63,941 bases of DNA from a bacterium (Candidatus Blackallbacteria) CG13_big_fil_rev_8_21_14_2_50_49_14 (GTDB taxonomy: Bacteria; Cyanobacteriota; Sericytochromatia; UBA7694): assembly GCA_002783405.1 (NCBI GenBank), contig PFGG01000083.1:1-63941 (forward strand), written 5' to 3'. The position numbers and the translations under genes are program-made. Positions 13,190 through 22,169 of the stretch are shown piece by piece. How positions within the stretch are numbered: position 1 is the stretch's first letter; every line of letters begins with the position of its first letter. Under the pieces are notes generated by a model. The model had not been told where the DNA came from, did not search any database, and saw only the letters and a list, made by a program, of their open reading frames with translations.

Positions 13190-15430
13190 TCACTGCTTAA
13201 GTAAAATCTGTAATTGAGCACGGGCTTCAGTATGGCTGCCATCCAGTTCAAGCACGCGTTGTAGCGCTTGACGGGCCTGTGTTTTCTGCCCCTGGGCCTG
13301 ATAAACCAAGCCCAGATTAAACCAGGCCTTGAGATAATCAGGTCGCAACTTAACTGCTTTTTCAAGTGCGCTCTGAGCTTCAGGCCATTTTTCTTCCTGC
13401 ATGGCCAAAACAGCAAAATTATACTGCAAAGTGGGGTTTTCAGGGGCCAGCCGAAGACCTTCTGTCAGAAATCGCCGTGCGCCGCCATAATTGCCCAATT
13501 GAATCGCCGTCTGGCCCAAATCGTTGAGGATATTTACATTCTGCTCATCCTCGTTCCAGGCCTTGAGCAGATAAAACCAACGGTATTTGAGTTGTTTTTC
13601 TGGGTTTTGCATCGCTTGGGAATCAATTTTAAGATAATCGCTAAAGGCTTCCAAGGCCCCGGCATAGTTTTCTTCCGAGGCATAAATACCTGCCAGCACC
13701 TGATACGCTTCGCCATAATAGCTGGGGTCAGAGAGCAGTTCCTGGTAAATCGGGCGGGCTTCATTCAGCGCGTCCTGCATCAGATAGACCGTTCCCAGCA
13801 TTTGCAGAATCATCGTCCGGCTGAGATTGCGGGGATTCTGGGGCCAATGCGCCAGGGCACGTTTTAAATATTCCTGAGATTTGGGCAGATACGCTTGCCC
13901 CAGGCCCAAATACATCAAACCACGTGAAAACTCAAGCCAGGTATCCCCGGGTCTGCGTGCTTCCAAACTTTGATAGAGCTTTTCTGAGGCTTCAAAATCC
14001 TGCATCCCAGACAGTATGTCGGCTTTCTCGACCAATAAATCGAAATCATCGGGGGAAATTTTCAAGGCCCGATCAATCACTTCAAGGGCTTTTTCATGCT
14101 GACCCAAGGCATTGTAAAACGAAGCGAGCCCATTTAAGACTTCGGGTGATTCGGCCCCCATCTGCTCAACCCGCTTGAGCAGCGTCAGGGCTTCATCATT
14201 GCGTTGCAGGCGTACCAAAACCCCCAATTTGGCCAGGGGCACAAAGGGGTTCTCGGGCAAATCGAGAGCGGCTTCATCAAGTAGTTTTTCAATCCAGCCA
14301 AAATCGGGTTGCATGCGAAAGGCTTCCTGCAGAATGCCAATGCTGGCCAGGTTGAATTTGAGCCAGGGGTCATCAAAATTGGCACCCAGACTTTTTAAGT
14401 CTGCGCGTAGGGCCTTGATATCTATATTCGCCTGTTGAATTCGGGTTTCGATATATGCTGACTGCGCCCCCGTATCGCGGGGATTGATCCGCATCGCTTT
14501 GGTGCTCAGCTCCAGCGCTCGGTCGCGGTTCCCCCGGCTTTGCTCTAACCGGGCCAGGGCACTCCAGGCCAAGGGCAATTCAGGATTCAGGGCCAGGGCC
14601 TGTTGGGCGTATTGCTCAGCCAAGGCTTCATCGCCAGGGCCTTTGACCTGAAATCCCTGGGCAGGCGGCAAAACCACCAATTGACGGCGTTTGGCCGCCA
14701 ATTGAGAATAGGCATCGGCCAGACCGGCATAGGCCAAGGCATAATTCGGGTCGGCAGCCAGTGAAGCCTTAAACGAACGAATGGCTTCCTGCGGGGGCAG
14801 ACCCATACGCTGTTTTTGCAAGCCCTCTAAATAAAAGCGATGGGCATCGGTGGAGGAAGTTTCAGCAAAGGTCTTTTCGAGTTTCTGCACATCCTGCTCA
14901 GAGGCTTTAACCGGCATTTGGGCAATCAGCTGCCGGGCCAGGTCTTTTTGCAGACGAAACAAATCCTGAAACGAGCCCTCGACCTGGGTGGCCCATTTGC
15001 GCTCGATCTTGCCGGTTTCAACGCGCACAAAGCGCACATTGGCCTGCAATTCTGTGCCCACTTTCTGAAACGAGCCCAGAATCACCACCTCAGCCCCCAA
15101 TAATTTGCCCAGCATCGGCGCACTGCTTTCATCCACCAGGGCACTCTGGCCAAACTGCTGCTCTTTCATGACCTGGCCCAATTGCGAACGCTCAATCAGC
15201 TGCAGGCTCTCAACCTTGATCAGGCCCATGGTCAGGCTCTCTGAAAAACTATCCGAAAGCCAGGCATCGTCTTTGTTTGCGCTGATATTCTGAAAGGGCA
15301 GAATCACCACCCGCAGCGGGCTGGTCTGGCTCTTCTCGATTTGAGCCGCCTGGGCAGAAAGCGGCAGGGCCGCAAAATACGTCAGATTCAAAACCAGCCC
15401 CAAAAGCGGGCTGAGGAAGCCTTTAGACAT
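13190..15430 (-). CDS. exported CsgG/FlgO-like domain plus TPR protein
   Basis: A 746-residue protein with a Sec signal peptide (about 1-29, cleavage near AQAAQ). Residues about 38-170 (VVILPFQNIS, then IERSQLGQVMKEQQFG, then LLGAEVVILGSF) match the nucleotide-free ABD-like fold of CsgG, FlgO and LpoB-type envelope proteins. From about 190 to the end, repeated 34-residue TPR units (ALNPELPLAWSALARLEQ and similar) form a long superhelix. The combination suggests a periplasmic scaffold for an envelope or secretion complex. It follows the 1287-residue gene by 38 bp and precedes the membrane-anchored protein by 9 bp. Confidence 0.8.
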   Translation of the reverse strand: MSKGFLSPLLGLVLNLTYFAALPLSAQAAQIEKSQTSPLRVVILPFQNISANKDDAWLSDSFSESLTMGLIKVESLQLIERSQLGQVMKEQQFGQSALVDESSAPMLGKLLGAEVVILGSFQKVGTELQANVRFVRVETGKIERKWATQVEGSFQDLFRLQKDLARQLIAQMPVKASEQDVQKLEKTFAETSSTDAHRFYLEGLQKQRMGLPPQEAIRSFKASLAADPNYALAYAGLADAYSQLAAKRRQLVVLPPAQGFQVKGPGDEALAEQYAQQALALNPELPLAWSALARLEQSRGNRDRALELSTKAMRINPRDTGAQSAYIETRIQQANIDIKALRADLKSLGANFDDPWLKFNLASIGILQEAFRMQPDFGWIEKLLDEAALDLPENPFVPLAKLGVLVRLQRNDEALTLLKRVEQMGAESPEVLNGLASFYNALGQHEKALEVIDRALKISPDDFDLLVEKADILSGMQDFEASEKLYQSLEARRPGDTWLEFSRGLMYLGLGQAYLPKSQEYLKRALAHWPQNPRNLSRTMILQMLGTVYLMQDALNEARPIYQELLSDPSYYGEAYQVLAGIYASEENYAGALEAFSDYLKIDSQAMQNPEKQLKYRWFYLLKAWNEDEQNVNILNDLGQTAIQLGNYGGARRFLTEGLRLAPENPTLQYNFAVLAMQEEKWPEAQSALEKAVKLRPDYLKAWFNLGLVYQAQGQKTQARQALQRVLELDGSHTEARAQLQILLKQ

Positions 15431-15468
15431 GCTATTTACTCCTGTTGATCACCCTTCCAGCCCAAGCC

Positions 15469-18400
15469 CTATTTTCTGGCGGGAGGGGTTTGCTGGTAAG
15501 TATAGTTCAGTTTGACCTGACCCTCAGGGCTGAGTTCAGCGTGGGTAATCTGAATACCGGGGTCCATCTGCTTCTGAACCAAATCGTTCAAATCCAGTTT
15601 GAAAACAGATTCGCCATCCGTGCGCTGGTAGTTGATATGCTCAGCCGTCAATTGATTGGCCAATTGGTCGGATAATTTATCCTCGCCATCGACTACCTTG
15701 TTGATGATTTCCGCCAAAAGCCCCTTGAGATGCAGGTGGTCAATTTCCACCACCAATTGGTTGTTCTCTATCTTCGGAGTGATATCCAGCTTGGCTGAAA
15801 TATTCATGACCTTTTTCGGTTTTTTGAACAGACTGGAGAGAATCGGAATATTCACTTCGGTGCCATTATTGCCTGTTTTGCCTTTGGCGCGCACCTCATA
15901 GGTCGCGTTTTTGATTTCGATTTGCCCATTGGGCAAAACATCCAGCTCGACATTTTTCAAGCCTGCATCCTGAAGCTGTTGGGTAATGCTGCGATCAATA
16001 AAATTGCGCAGGTCAGGGTTCAAACCAAAGGCAATTTCGCCATCTTTAACCCGGAAGCCCTGCTGGTCGGCTTCGGCTTCAGCCCGCCAGTGCACAGCCC
16101 CCATATTGACCTTTTCAGGTTTGCGACCCAAATCCAAGGTCATCACAGCATTGTCGAGTTTGGTGTCTTTGACCACTTCAAAGCCCTGAAAATTGAAATC
16201 CTTATCAAAGCGGATTTTCATATTTTCGTAGTGAATATCCGCCTGGTTAAAATTCGAGAAATGGGCGTTGATTTGGCTCAGGGCCTGTTTAATACCGGCC
16301 TGGGCCTGAGCGCCCAGTTCCGGGCGGGCACTGAATTTTTGCAGGAAGGTCATCAGCTTTTCCTGCTTGGTATTGATATCCCCCGAGAGGTTGATTTCAA
16401 ACCCGGTGGGAGTGGTATGAAAGAGGCCATTGCGGTTTTGCAACTGCACATCATCCACGCTCACGTCAAAATTGAGTTCCTTGAGGTCAAAACCGCCATC
16501 GGGGCGAATTTGCACTTTTCCAGAAGCACCTTCCGGGCTTTGCAGGGTAAAGCCATCCACCAGGCCATTGAGCTTGAGTTTCTCACCGGTCAGCTCCACC
16601 CCCTGGGCATTGGGCTGAATCCGCAGTTGGCCTGAAGATTCAGCCTGAATCGGATAGCCATTCAGTTGACCCTCCAGTTTCAGGGCGGAATTCTGGCCGG
16701 TCAAACCGCTGAAGCTGAGTTGGCCGGTTCGTGGATCCAGTACCGCTTCGCCTTCAACCTTGAAATTTTTCAAATCCAGATTGCCCATTTTGAGGCTGAT
16801 CGTGCCACCTGGGCTGCGGAAATGCACTTTTCCCTGGGCGTCTTGAGAGATTTCAACCGGGCCTTGGGTTGAAAGCTGGTCAATGCCCTGTTTGGGCAAA
16901 CTGGCTGAAACGGGCTGATCCCAGGAGATACTCTGTTTGAGCGGGTCAACGCGTACAGGGCCCTGCGAACTGAGGTCTTTGAGTTGGATCCCGTCGAAGC
17001 TGGCGTTCAGGCTCAGACTTTGACCAGGCAGGGGTTCTGCCACAAAGCTTCCCCCCTGGGTCTGAACTTTGACCTGGCCATTTTTAAGGCTCAAATCTTT
17101 AACCGCAACGCCTGAAATCGAGCCAGATTTCAATTCCAGCGGGCGGTCTGCGTGGCTTGAAAAGTTCAAAGCCCCAGTCTTTTCATCAAAGGCCATGCGG
17201 CCACTGAAGGAGACCCCCTGCAGATCAATGCCCTGTTGGGCATCGACATAATCAATCACAACTGGATTTTTAGAAGTGGTTTCGACATTGAGCTGACCGG
17301 GGGTATAATCCAGAGCCAGATTGCCTTTAACCGCAAGGCCCATGCCGGTTTGCAACTGCAAATCTTGGGTCGAGCTGAAACGAACCTGCCCCCTGGGGGA
17401 GACCGAGACATTGCCCGCCCCTTTCAAGGATTTTACTTCGAGATCGCCCAGTTTGCCCTGGGCTGAAACATGGGCGTTTTTCAATTCCAAGCCTTTGGCG
17501 GGATCCCAATTGAGTTGGCCAGAGCCACTCAGACGGGTCAGATTCAAATCTCCCATTTGCCCGTTCAGCGAAAAGCGCTGGGCATTTAGGGCCAGCGTGC
17601 CCCGGTTTAAATCCGATTGGGCTGTGCCTGTGACCTGCAGGTTTTTAAACTGAGCCCCAGGCAAAGTAATCGCAGCCAGGCTGATCGTGGGTTGGGTCTT
17701 GCCATTGGCGCCAATATTCAGACTGCCTTTGCTGGCATCCAACTGGAATTGAGAGGGCCCCAGGCTCAGGTTTTGCAGATTGACAGATTCTTTCTGGCCA
17801 GCCGGGGTAAAACTGCCTGAATAGCTGATTTTCTTGCCCTGGGGAATGGTAAACGATAATTTATCTGGCTTGGCAGGATCAACCGCCAAATCACCGCTTA
17901 ATTTGAGCTGGCGGATATTCAGGGTCCCCTGGGGGGTGCTGACCGCCCCCTTGAGGCTGATGTCCTGGGCATTGAGATGGTAAATATTGTCTTTGAGTTC
18001 ACCGTTCAAAACACCGTGTTCGGCATTCAGGGCAAGTTTCACACCTTGAGCTTCAAGGGCCAGATTCTCAAATTTGAGTTGGCCCAATTCCTGATCAAAT
18101 TTTGTGATTTTGCCCTGGGGATTGGTTTCGGCTTCAAACTTCAAACCACTCAATTCAAAATTGCCCCCGGCCCCAATCTGCTGGCCCGTAAACTCTTGAA
18201 TTCGGGCTTTGAGCTGGGCCTGTTCGGGCTGGGTGACATTGACCTTGAGATTGAGTTCTCCAGCGACCTTGGCACTGAGGTCATTGCCCAGCTCAGCATC
18301 CACATGCAGATTCAGGGCATCGGCCCCCTCTGCATCTGTGCTGGCCACAGCGCCCTTGGGAGCCGTACTGCCAATCACCTGCGCGCCTTTGAAATTGAGT

Positions 18401-19332
18401 TCCAGATTGCCCTGGGAATCCAAACGAAAACCATTGCCCTGGGCAGGGTTCAGTTTGATCTCTTCAACCTTGAACGAGGTCTGAGCAGAGAGTGGAATTT
18501 CTTTTAAAAGCGGATTGTTCTGTAAATCGGGGGAAAGTTGGTATTCAGTCAGACTTTGGCTGTCAACTTTTAAACCCAGATTGCTGCCCAATTGTTTGCG
18601 AATGAGATTATCGACTGCCTGCTGGGGATCATAACCCAGTTTCTTGCCCAGCCAATCGGCGGCATCGGCCAGGCCACCGGCCAAGCCACCCACTTCTACT
18701 TTTAATCCGGTGCCAGAGGGTTTCAGGGTAATTGAGCCCAGGCCCACCCCATAGCTGACATCAATCCGGTATTTTTGATCTTGAGAATAGGTATTCAGTT
18801 TGAAACTCAGGCCGGTTTCTTTTTCGGCCTGGGCCAGGGCCATTTCAATCATGGCACGATCGACCACGACCTTGCCCTGGAGCGTGCCGGTAATATCCCG
18901 TTTTGATTTGCTTTCAATCCCATCTTTGTCTTGAACATTCAGGTCTAAATCTGCCCGCACCAAACTTTGATCGAGGTGGTCGAGTTCAAAGCCCGCAATT
19001 TCAAGCGTGCGCAGGGTGCCGTCATCGGTGCGCAGATAGGCTTTGGTGCCGCCCAAACTGGCCACATCTTTGGGGGAGAGAGAAATATTGGCCGTCCCGT
19101 CTTCAAAATCTGAGCCTTTGATCGCTTTGCCGGCTTCTGTGGTGGCCACGGAATAGACATTGTATTTGCCATCGGCCCGTTTCAGAATCATTTCTGAACC
19201 ACTGTGGCCTTTGGCGAAGGCTTCGGCTTCTTCAGCCGTGAGCCCGGTTTTGAGGGGTGTTTTTTGCGCTTTGAGTAAATCCTGGCGATCCATCATGCCA
19301 CGATCGTGGGTTCCAAGCCGAAGTTCTCCCAT
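15469..19332 (-). CDS. giant cysteine-free repetitive protein with LmeA/DUF2993-like ends
   Basis: A 1287-residue protein in which I see no cysteine. No classical signal peptide is visible at the chosen start. Two regions (about 190-330 and 1130-1287) have the hydrophobic-strand pattern of DUF2993/LmeA phospholipid-binding-like domains (for example the region starting DLRNFIDRS). Between them lie many Gly/Gln/Leu-rich beta repeats of roughly 35-45 residues (LNLTRLSGSGQLNWDP, LEVKSLKGAGNVSVSP and similar) that resemble the beta-groove of AsmA/TamB/VPS13-type bridge proteins. First gene of the operon with the CsgG-like TPR protein. Lipid or envelope function is inference from fold impressions. 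Confidence 0.7.
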   Translation of the reverse strand: MGELRLGTHDRGMMDRQDLLKAQKTPLKTGLTAEEAEAFAKGHSGSEMILKRADGKYNVYSVATTEAGKAIKGSDFEDGTANISLSPKDVASLGGTKAYLRTDDGTLRTLEIAGFELDHLDQSLVRADLDLNVQDKDGIESKSKRDITGTLQGKVVVDRAMIEMALAQAEKETGLSFKLNTYSQDQKYRIDVSYGVGLGSITLKPSGTGLKVEVGGLAGGLADAADWLGKKLGYDPQQAVDNLIRKQLGSNLGLKVDSQSLTEYQLSPDLQNNPLLKEIPLSAQTSFKVEEIKLNPAQGNGFRLDSQGNLELNFKGAQVIGSTAPKGAVASTDAEGADALNLHVDAELGNDLSAKVAGELNLKVNVTQPEQAQLKARIQEFTGQQIGAGGNFELSGLKFEAETNPQGKITKFDQELGQLKFENLALEAQGVKLALNAEHGVLNGELKDNIYHLNAQDISLKGAVSTPQGTLNIRQLKLSGDLAVDPAKPDKLSFTIPQGKKISYSGSFTPAGQKESVNLQNLSLGPSQFQLDASKGSLNIGANGKTQPTISLAAITLPGAQFKNLQVTGTAQSDLNRGTLALNAQRFSLNGQMGDLNLTRLSGSGQLNWDPAKGLELKNAHVSAQGKLGDLEVKSLKGAGNVSVSPRGQVRFSSTQDLQLQTGMGLAVKGNLALDYTPGQLNVETTSKNPVVIDYVDAQQGIDLQGVSFSGRMAFDEKTGALNFSSHADRPLELKSGSISGVAVKDLSLKNGQVKVQTQGGSFVAEPLPGQSLSLNASFDGIQLKDLSSQGPVRVDPLKQSISWDQPVSASLPKQGIDQLSTQGPVEISQDAQGKVHFRSPGGTISLKMGNLDLKNFKVEGEAVLDPRTGQLSFSGLTGQNSALKLEGQLNGYPIQAESSGQLRIQPNAQGVELTGEKLKLNGLVDGFTLQSPEGASGKVQIRPDGGFDLKELNFDVSVDDVQLQNRNGLFHTTPTGFEINLSGDINTKQEKLMTFLQKFSARPELGAQAQAGIKQALSQINAHFSNFNQADIHYENMKIRFDKDFNFQGFEVVKDTKLDNAVMTLDLGRKPEKVNMGAVHWRAEAEADQQGFRVKDGEIAFGLNPDLRNFIDRSITQQLQDAGLKNVELDVLPNGQIEIKNATYEVRAKGKTGNNGTEVNIPILSSLFKKPKKVMNISAKLDITPKIENNQLVVEIDHLHLKGLLAEIINKVVDGEDKLSDQLANQLTAEHINYQRTDGESVFKLDLNDLVQKQMDPGIQITHAELSPEGQVKLNYTYQQTPPARK

Positions 19333-19441
19333 GGGGTCAGCACTTTCTCTGATAGTTTAAATTCAAACAATTCGCAGGTAAAAAAACTGCGTACTCAAAG
19401 TTTATCCGGGGTTAAACAGCAAAACTTGCGGGTAAGCCCGT

Positions 19442-20104
19442 CTATTCAAAGGCGCCTGCGTTTTGCAGCAGCTCAAGCACATCATTCCAATGCTTACTCT
19501 GGGCATAGTTATATGCATTTTTGCCATCGCGATCCCGCTCATGCAGGGGCACTTTTTTGGCAAGATAGAGTTTGACCAGATCGGCGTGCCCCCAAAAGGC
19601 AGCATTGATCAGGGCATTCCGGCCCTTATGGGTTTTGGCGAGCAGATTGGCACCTTTTTCAATCAAGACTTTGACATGCTCAACCTGGTGCGCATCGGCA
19701 GCATACATCAAGACCGTGAAGCCCATTTTATCTGCGGCATTGAGATTGGCTTTGCGGTTGAGCAGAAAATAAAAGAGTTCATGTGAACTGCTGGCAGCGG
19801 CAAGCATCAAGGGGGTTTCACCGGCTGGGCCACGGGTTTCAATCGAAACGCCTTTTTCAAGCAGTTTTTTAACCAGAGAGAGTTGACCTTCTTTGACGGC
19901 CCAGAGCAGCAGGGGTTGGCCTTTAATCTTCAAAGTTTCAGCCTTTGCGCCCTTTTCAAGTGCTTTGTCCACGGCTTTTTCAATTCCTGCCATGTCCATG
20001 CGGGAAACGCTTCTTTGCAGATCTTCTTCTGGGCCAGCCCAGGCATTGAAACTCACGTGAAGACTCAGGGCTGAAAGCATCAGGGTGCAGGCAAACTTCT
20101 TCAT
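19442..20104 (-). CDS. exported ankyrin-repeat protein
   Basis: A 220-residue protein with a Sec signal peptide (MKKFACTLML, cleaved after FNAWA, about residue 23). At least five ankyrin repeats follow, with diagnostic GETPLMLAAA, GFTVLMYAADA, GRNALINAAFWG and DGKNAYNYAQ segments. It should be periplasmic or secreted and act through protein-protein contacts. It is transcribed in the same direction as, and 109 bp upstream of, the giant-protein operon, and downstream of the GrpB gene. No catalytic domain is present. Confidence 0.85.
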   Translation of the reverse strand: MKKFACTLMLSALSLHVSFNAWAGPEEDLQRSVSRMDMAGIEKAVDKALEKGAKAETLKIKGQPLLLWAVKEGQLSLVKKLLEKGVSIETRGPAGETPLMLAAASSSHELFYFLLNRKANLNAADKMGFTVLMYAADAHQVEHVKVLIEKGANLLAKTHKGRNALINAAFWGHADLVKLYLAKKVPLHERDRDGKNAYNYAQSKHWNDVLELLQNAGAFE

Positions 20105-20170
20105 GGCGGCTCTCCTCTTGCGATAGTGGCTTCAGTGTATCAAGGAATCCGGCCAGCTTCCACACCTGAT

Positions 20171-20740
20171 TTAAGAAAGCCCGCCCGGCTCCAGTTTCCA
20201 ATCCACACGTTCAGCCCAGGCCTGGGCTGCGAAGAAGATCAAATCCACAGCCGGATCTTTAACCTCAGAATAGACCTGCGAATTGGGCAGCGTTTCTGCC
20301 AAACGCTGTTTTAAACGGGCATAGGCTTCTGCCATGGGGGGATGGGCCCTTAAATAATCGCGAAAAAGCAAGGGATAGATCTGATTGGGGCGGCCCATTT
20401 GGCGCACATGGGTATGCGTCGGGCGCTGCCCTGGGGGGGGGCGGAAATACAACTTTTGCCAATCTGAATCGGGGCCGACGGCTGCTGGGGGCCGATGATC
20501 ACAGCGCACCTCAACAAAATGCTGATAGCCCAAAGCCTGAAGCGCTTCAATGATGTCTGGGGATAAGGCAGCCACCGTAATTTGAAGATCAATAATATCC
20601 TTGGCAGCCAGGCCAGGAACCGAGGTCGAACCGATATGGTCAATCCGCAGGGCCAAGGGGCCCAAACCGGCCCGCAATTTGGCAGCAATTTCTGCAAATT
20701 CTTCAGGCCAGAGTGGTGAATAGGCTTGAATTGTGACCAT
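20171..20740 (-). CDS. GrpB family (UPF0157) nucleotidyltransferase-fold protein
   Basis: A 189-residue protein covering the whole GrpB domain: YSPLWPEEF near the N-terminus, RIDHIGSTSVPGL, then DIIDLQITV with the paired acidic residues of the nucleotidyltransferase fold, and a C-terminal YARLKQRLAE helix. GrpB proteins occur alone or fused to dephospho-CoA kinase; the substrate is unknown. Probably monocistronic, ending 66 bp before the ankyrin gene. Confidence 0.88.
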   Translation of the reverse strand: MVTIQAYSPLWPEEFAEIAAKLRAGLGPLALRIDHIGSTSVPGLAAKDIIDLQITVAALSPDIIEALQALGYQHFVEVRCDHRPPAAVGPDSDWQKLYFRPPPGQRPTHTHVRQMGRPNQIYPLLFRDYLRAHPPMAEAYARLKQRLAETLPNSQVYSEVKDPAVDLIFFAAQAWAERVDWKLEPGGLS

Positions 20741-20931
20741 GCTTAACTCCTTGATTCAGCGCAGAGATTCTTCCGCCAGATTTTCGGAAAGAGCCTTTTT
20801 AGCTTTGCCACGATCTGACGGTCTTTTCAGTTTAAGCAAAATCTGAGGGCCTTGGGGCTGGAATTCCCCCTTTAAGCGCGAAGCTCGGCTTGGAAGAATA
20901 CAAAATAAAAAAGTTTTCAGGGGCAAAAGAC

Positions 20932-20960
20932 TTGAAATTCTGATTTAAATGTTATTAAAT
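20932..20960 (+). promoter_or_regulatory. putative sigma-70 promoter of the three-gene operon
   Basis: TTGAAA (20932-20937) and TTAAAT (20955-20960) are separated by 17 bp in AT-rich DNA, 37 bp before the ATG at 20998. An AAAGG ribosome-binding site lies at 20985-20989. The rest of the 257-bp gap holds nothing else recognisable. Confidence 0.45.
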
Positions 20961-20997
20961 AATAATTAAGAAACTGTTAAATCGAAAGGTTCATTGC

Positions 20998-21546
20998 ATG
21001 ACAAGCGCACAAACAGCCATTCTCCGCAAGTCCACCCAAGCCACCTGTATGCTGCGTCTGGACCCCGTTGAAGAAGTCATGTTTTTTGTGCGCCGCTTTC
21101 TTCAGAACCCTGAAACGATTTATACCCTGCTCAACCTGATCGAGCGCCTGATTGATCATGAAGCCCATTTTTCACAAGCTGAAAAGGAATGGGTCGAAAC
21201 CTATCTGCAACTGGCCCTGCGTCAAACCCGCCAAGGCACCCAGCTCTATGACCGCCGTGGCCTGGCCCTGGATACCCCTGAACTGCTGCATATTCGCGAT
21301 CAAATTTTACATTTGACCGAAAAACAAGCACTTGCCCTGGTTCAAGCACCTCGCCAACACTCCCAGAACAAGGCTTTTAAGCAAGTTTTAACAAAAAACA
21401 GCTATGATCAACTCAGCCAGGAAGAAACCCAACTCCTCCGGGAGGGCTATTTAAAGGTCAGACAGGGACAGATTTTTACCTTGAGTGGCCGTTTAATTGC
21501 ATCTCCTTCCTGGACCCAACGCTGGATCTGGAAGTTAATCAGCTAA
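20998..21546 (+). CDS. hypothetical protein, first gene of a coupled three-gene operon
   Basis: A 182-residue, largely helical soluble protein with no signal peptide and no motif that I recognise. The N-terminal third includes EEVMFFVRRFLQNPETIYTL. The C-terminus ends in Trp-rich WTQRWIWKLIS, which could bind a partner or membrane surface. Its TAA stop overlaps the ATG of the next gene by one base (TAATG), so translation is coupled. The operon runs to 24298 and all three products are unknown, suggesting one complex. Confidence 0.75.
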   Translation: MTSAQTAILRKSTQATCMLRLDPVEEVMFFVRRFLQNPETIYTLLNLIERLIDHEAHFSQAEKEWVETYLQLALRQTRQGTQLYDRRGLALDTPELLHIRDQILHLTEKQALALVQAPRQHSQNKAFKQVLTKNSYDQLSQEETQLLREGYLKVRQGQIFTLSGRLIASPSWTQRWIWKLIS

Positions 21547-22169
21547 TGCCAAATGTTCAGAACAATCCGCCCGCAAATCCCGGCTTAATCGCTCCCGGTC
21601 AACTCTGGAGCCCCAAACCGCAACCGGTTGTGCCTGCGCAAGCGCCCGGCACACCTGCCCCCAGCACACCTGCCCCCGGAACGCCTTCGGGTCTCAACAG
21701 CCCCGACCAATTGCGCCAGCTCATGAACAATAAAATGCCCCCGATAGGTCAGATTCCTGGCCAAGTACCTTTGGTGGGCCCTGCCCCCAGCGATTTAAAA
21801 GGGCAACTCGGGCAGCTTCAGAACCTCATGAAAACTGCCGATCAGCAGACCCTCGCCCCCTATGGCGTGGTCGTACAAAGCAATGCCCAAGGTCAGGTCA
21901 CGGGCTATCTGCTCAATGGTCAGCCTGCCACCGCCCAACAGGTTCAACAGCATCTTCTGCCCCTCTCTACCCGTCTTCACAAGGAACTGCTGCAGACCAA
22001 GGCCACGGTCGATCAGGAATTTAACCAGTTTATCCAGCGCACGCAAAGCCAATTTGCACAAATGAACCCCGTTGAGCAGAATGCCGTCAAAATTCAGCTT
22101 CAGGCTGTTCAGTCGATTTATCAGGAGTTCCTGAATCGTTTAAGTCAGGTGGATAATTTAATCAAATGA
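21546..22169 (+). CDS. hypothetical Pro/Gln-rich protein with helical C-terminus
   Basis: A 207-residue protein. Residues 1-60 are disordered, with a direct repeat of APSTPAPGT/APGTPAPSTP type. Residues about 65-130 are Leu/Gln-rich, and residues 140-207 form a probable coiled coil (LHKELLQTKATVDQEFNQF and following). No signal peptide. It overlaps the upstream stop by 1 bp and the downstream start by 4 bp (ATGA). The disordered-plus-coiled-coil plan is shared with the next gene, so a structural or scaffold role is the simplest guess. Confidence 0.7.
   Translation: MPNVQNNPPANPGLIAPGQLWSPKPQPVVPAQAPGTPAPSTPAPGTPSGLNSPDQLRQLMNNKMPPIGQIPGQVPLVGPAPSDLKGQLGQLQNLMKTADQQTLAPYGVVVQSNAQGQVTGYLLNGQPATAQQVQQHLLPLSTRLHKELLQTKATVDQEFNQFIQRTQSQFAQMNPVEQNAVKIQLQAVQSIYQEFLNRLSQVDNLIK

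Noticed and set aside
15445-19360. Many antisense frames opposite the giant protein gene
   Set aside because: These are shadows of a GC-balanced coding strand with biased codon use; none has a coherent protein pattern or ribosome-binding site.
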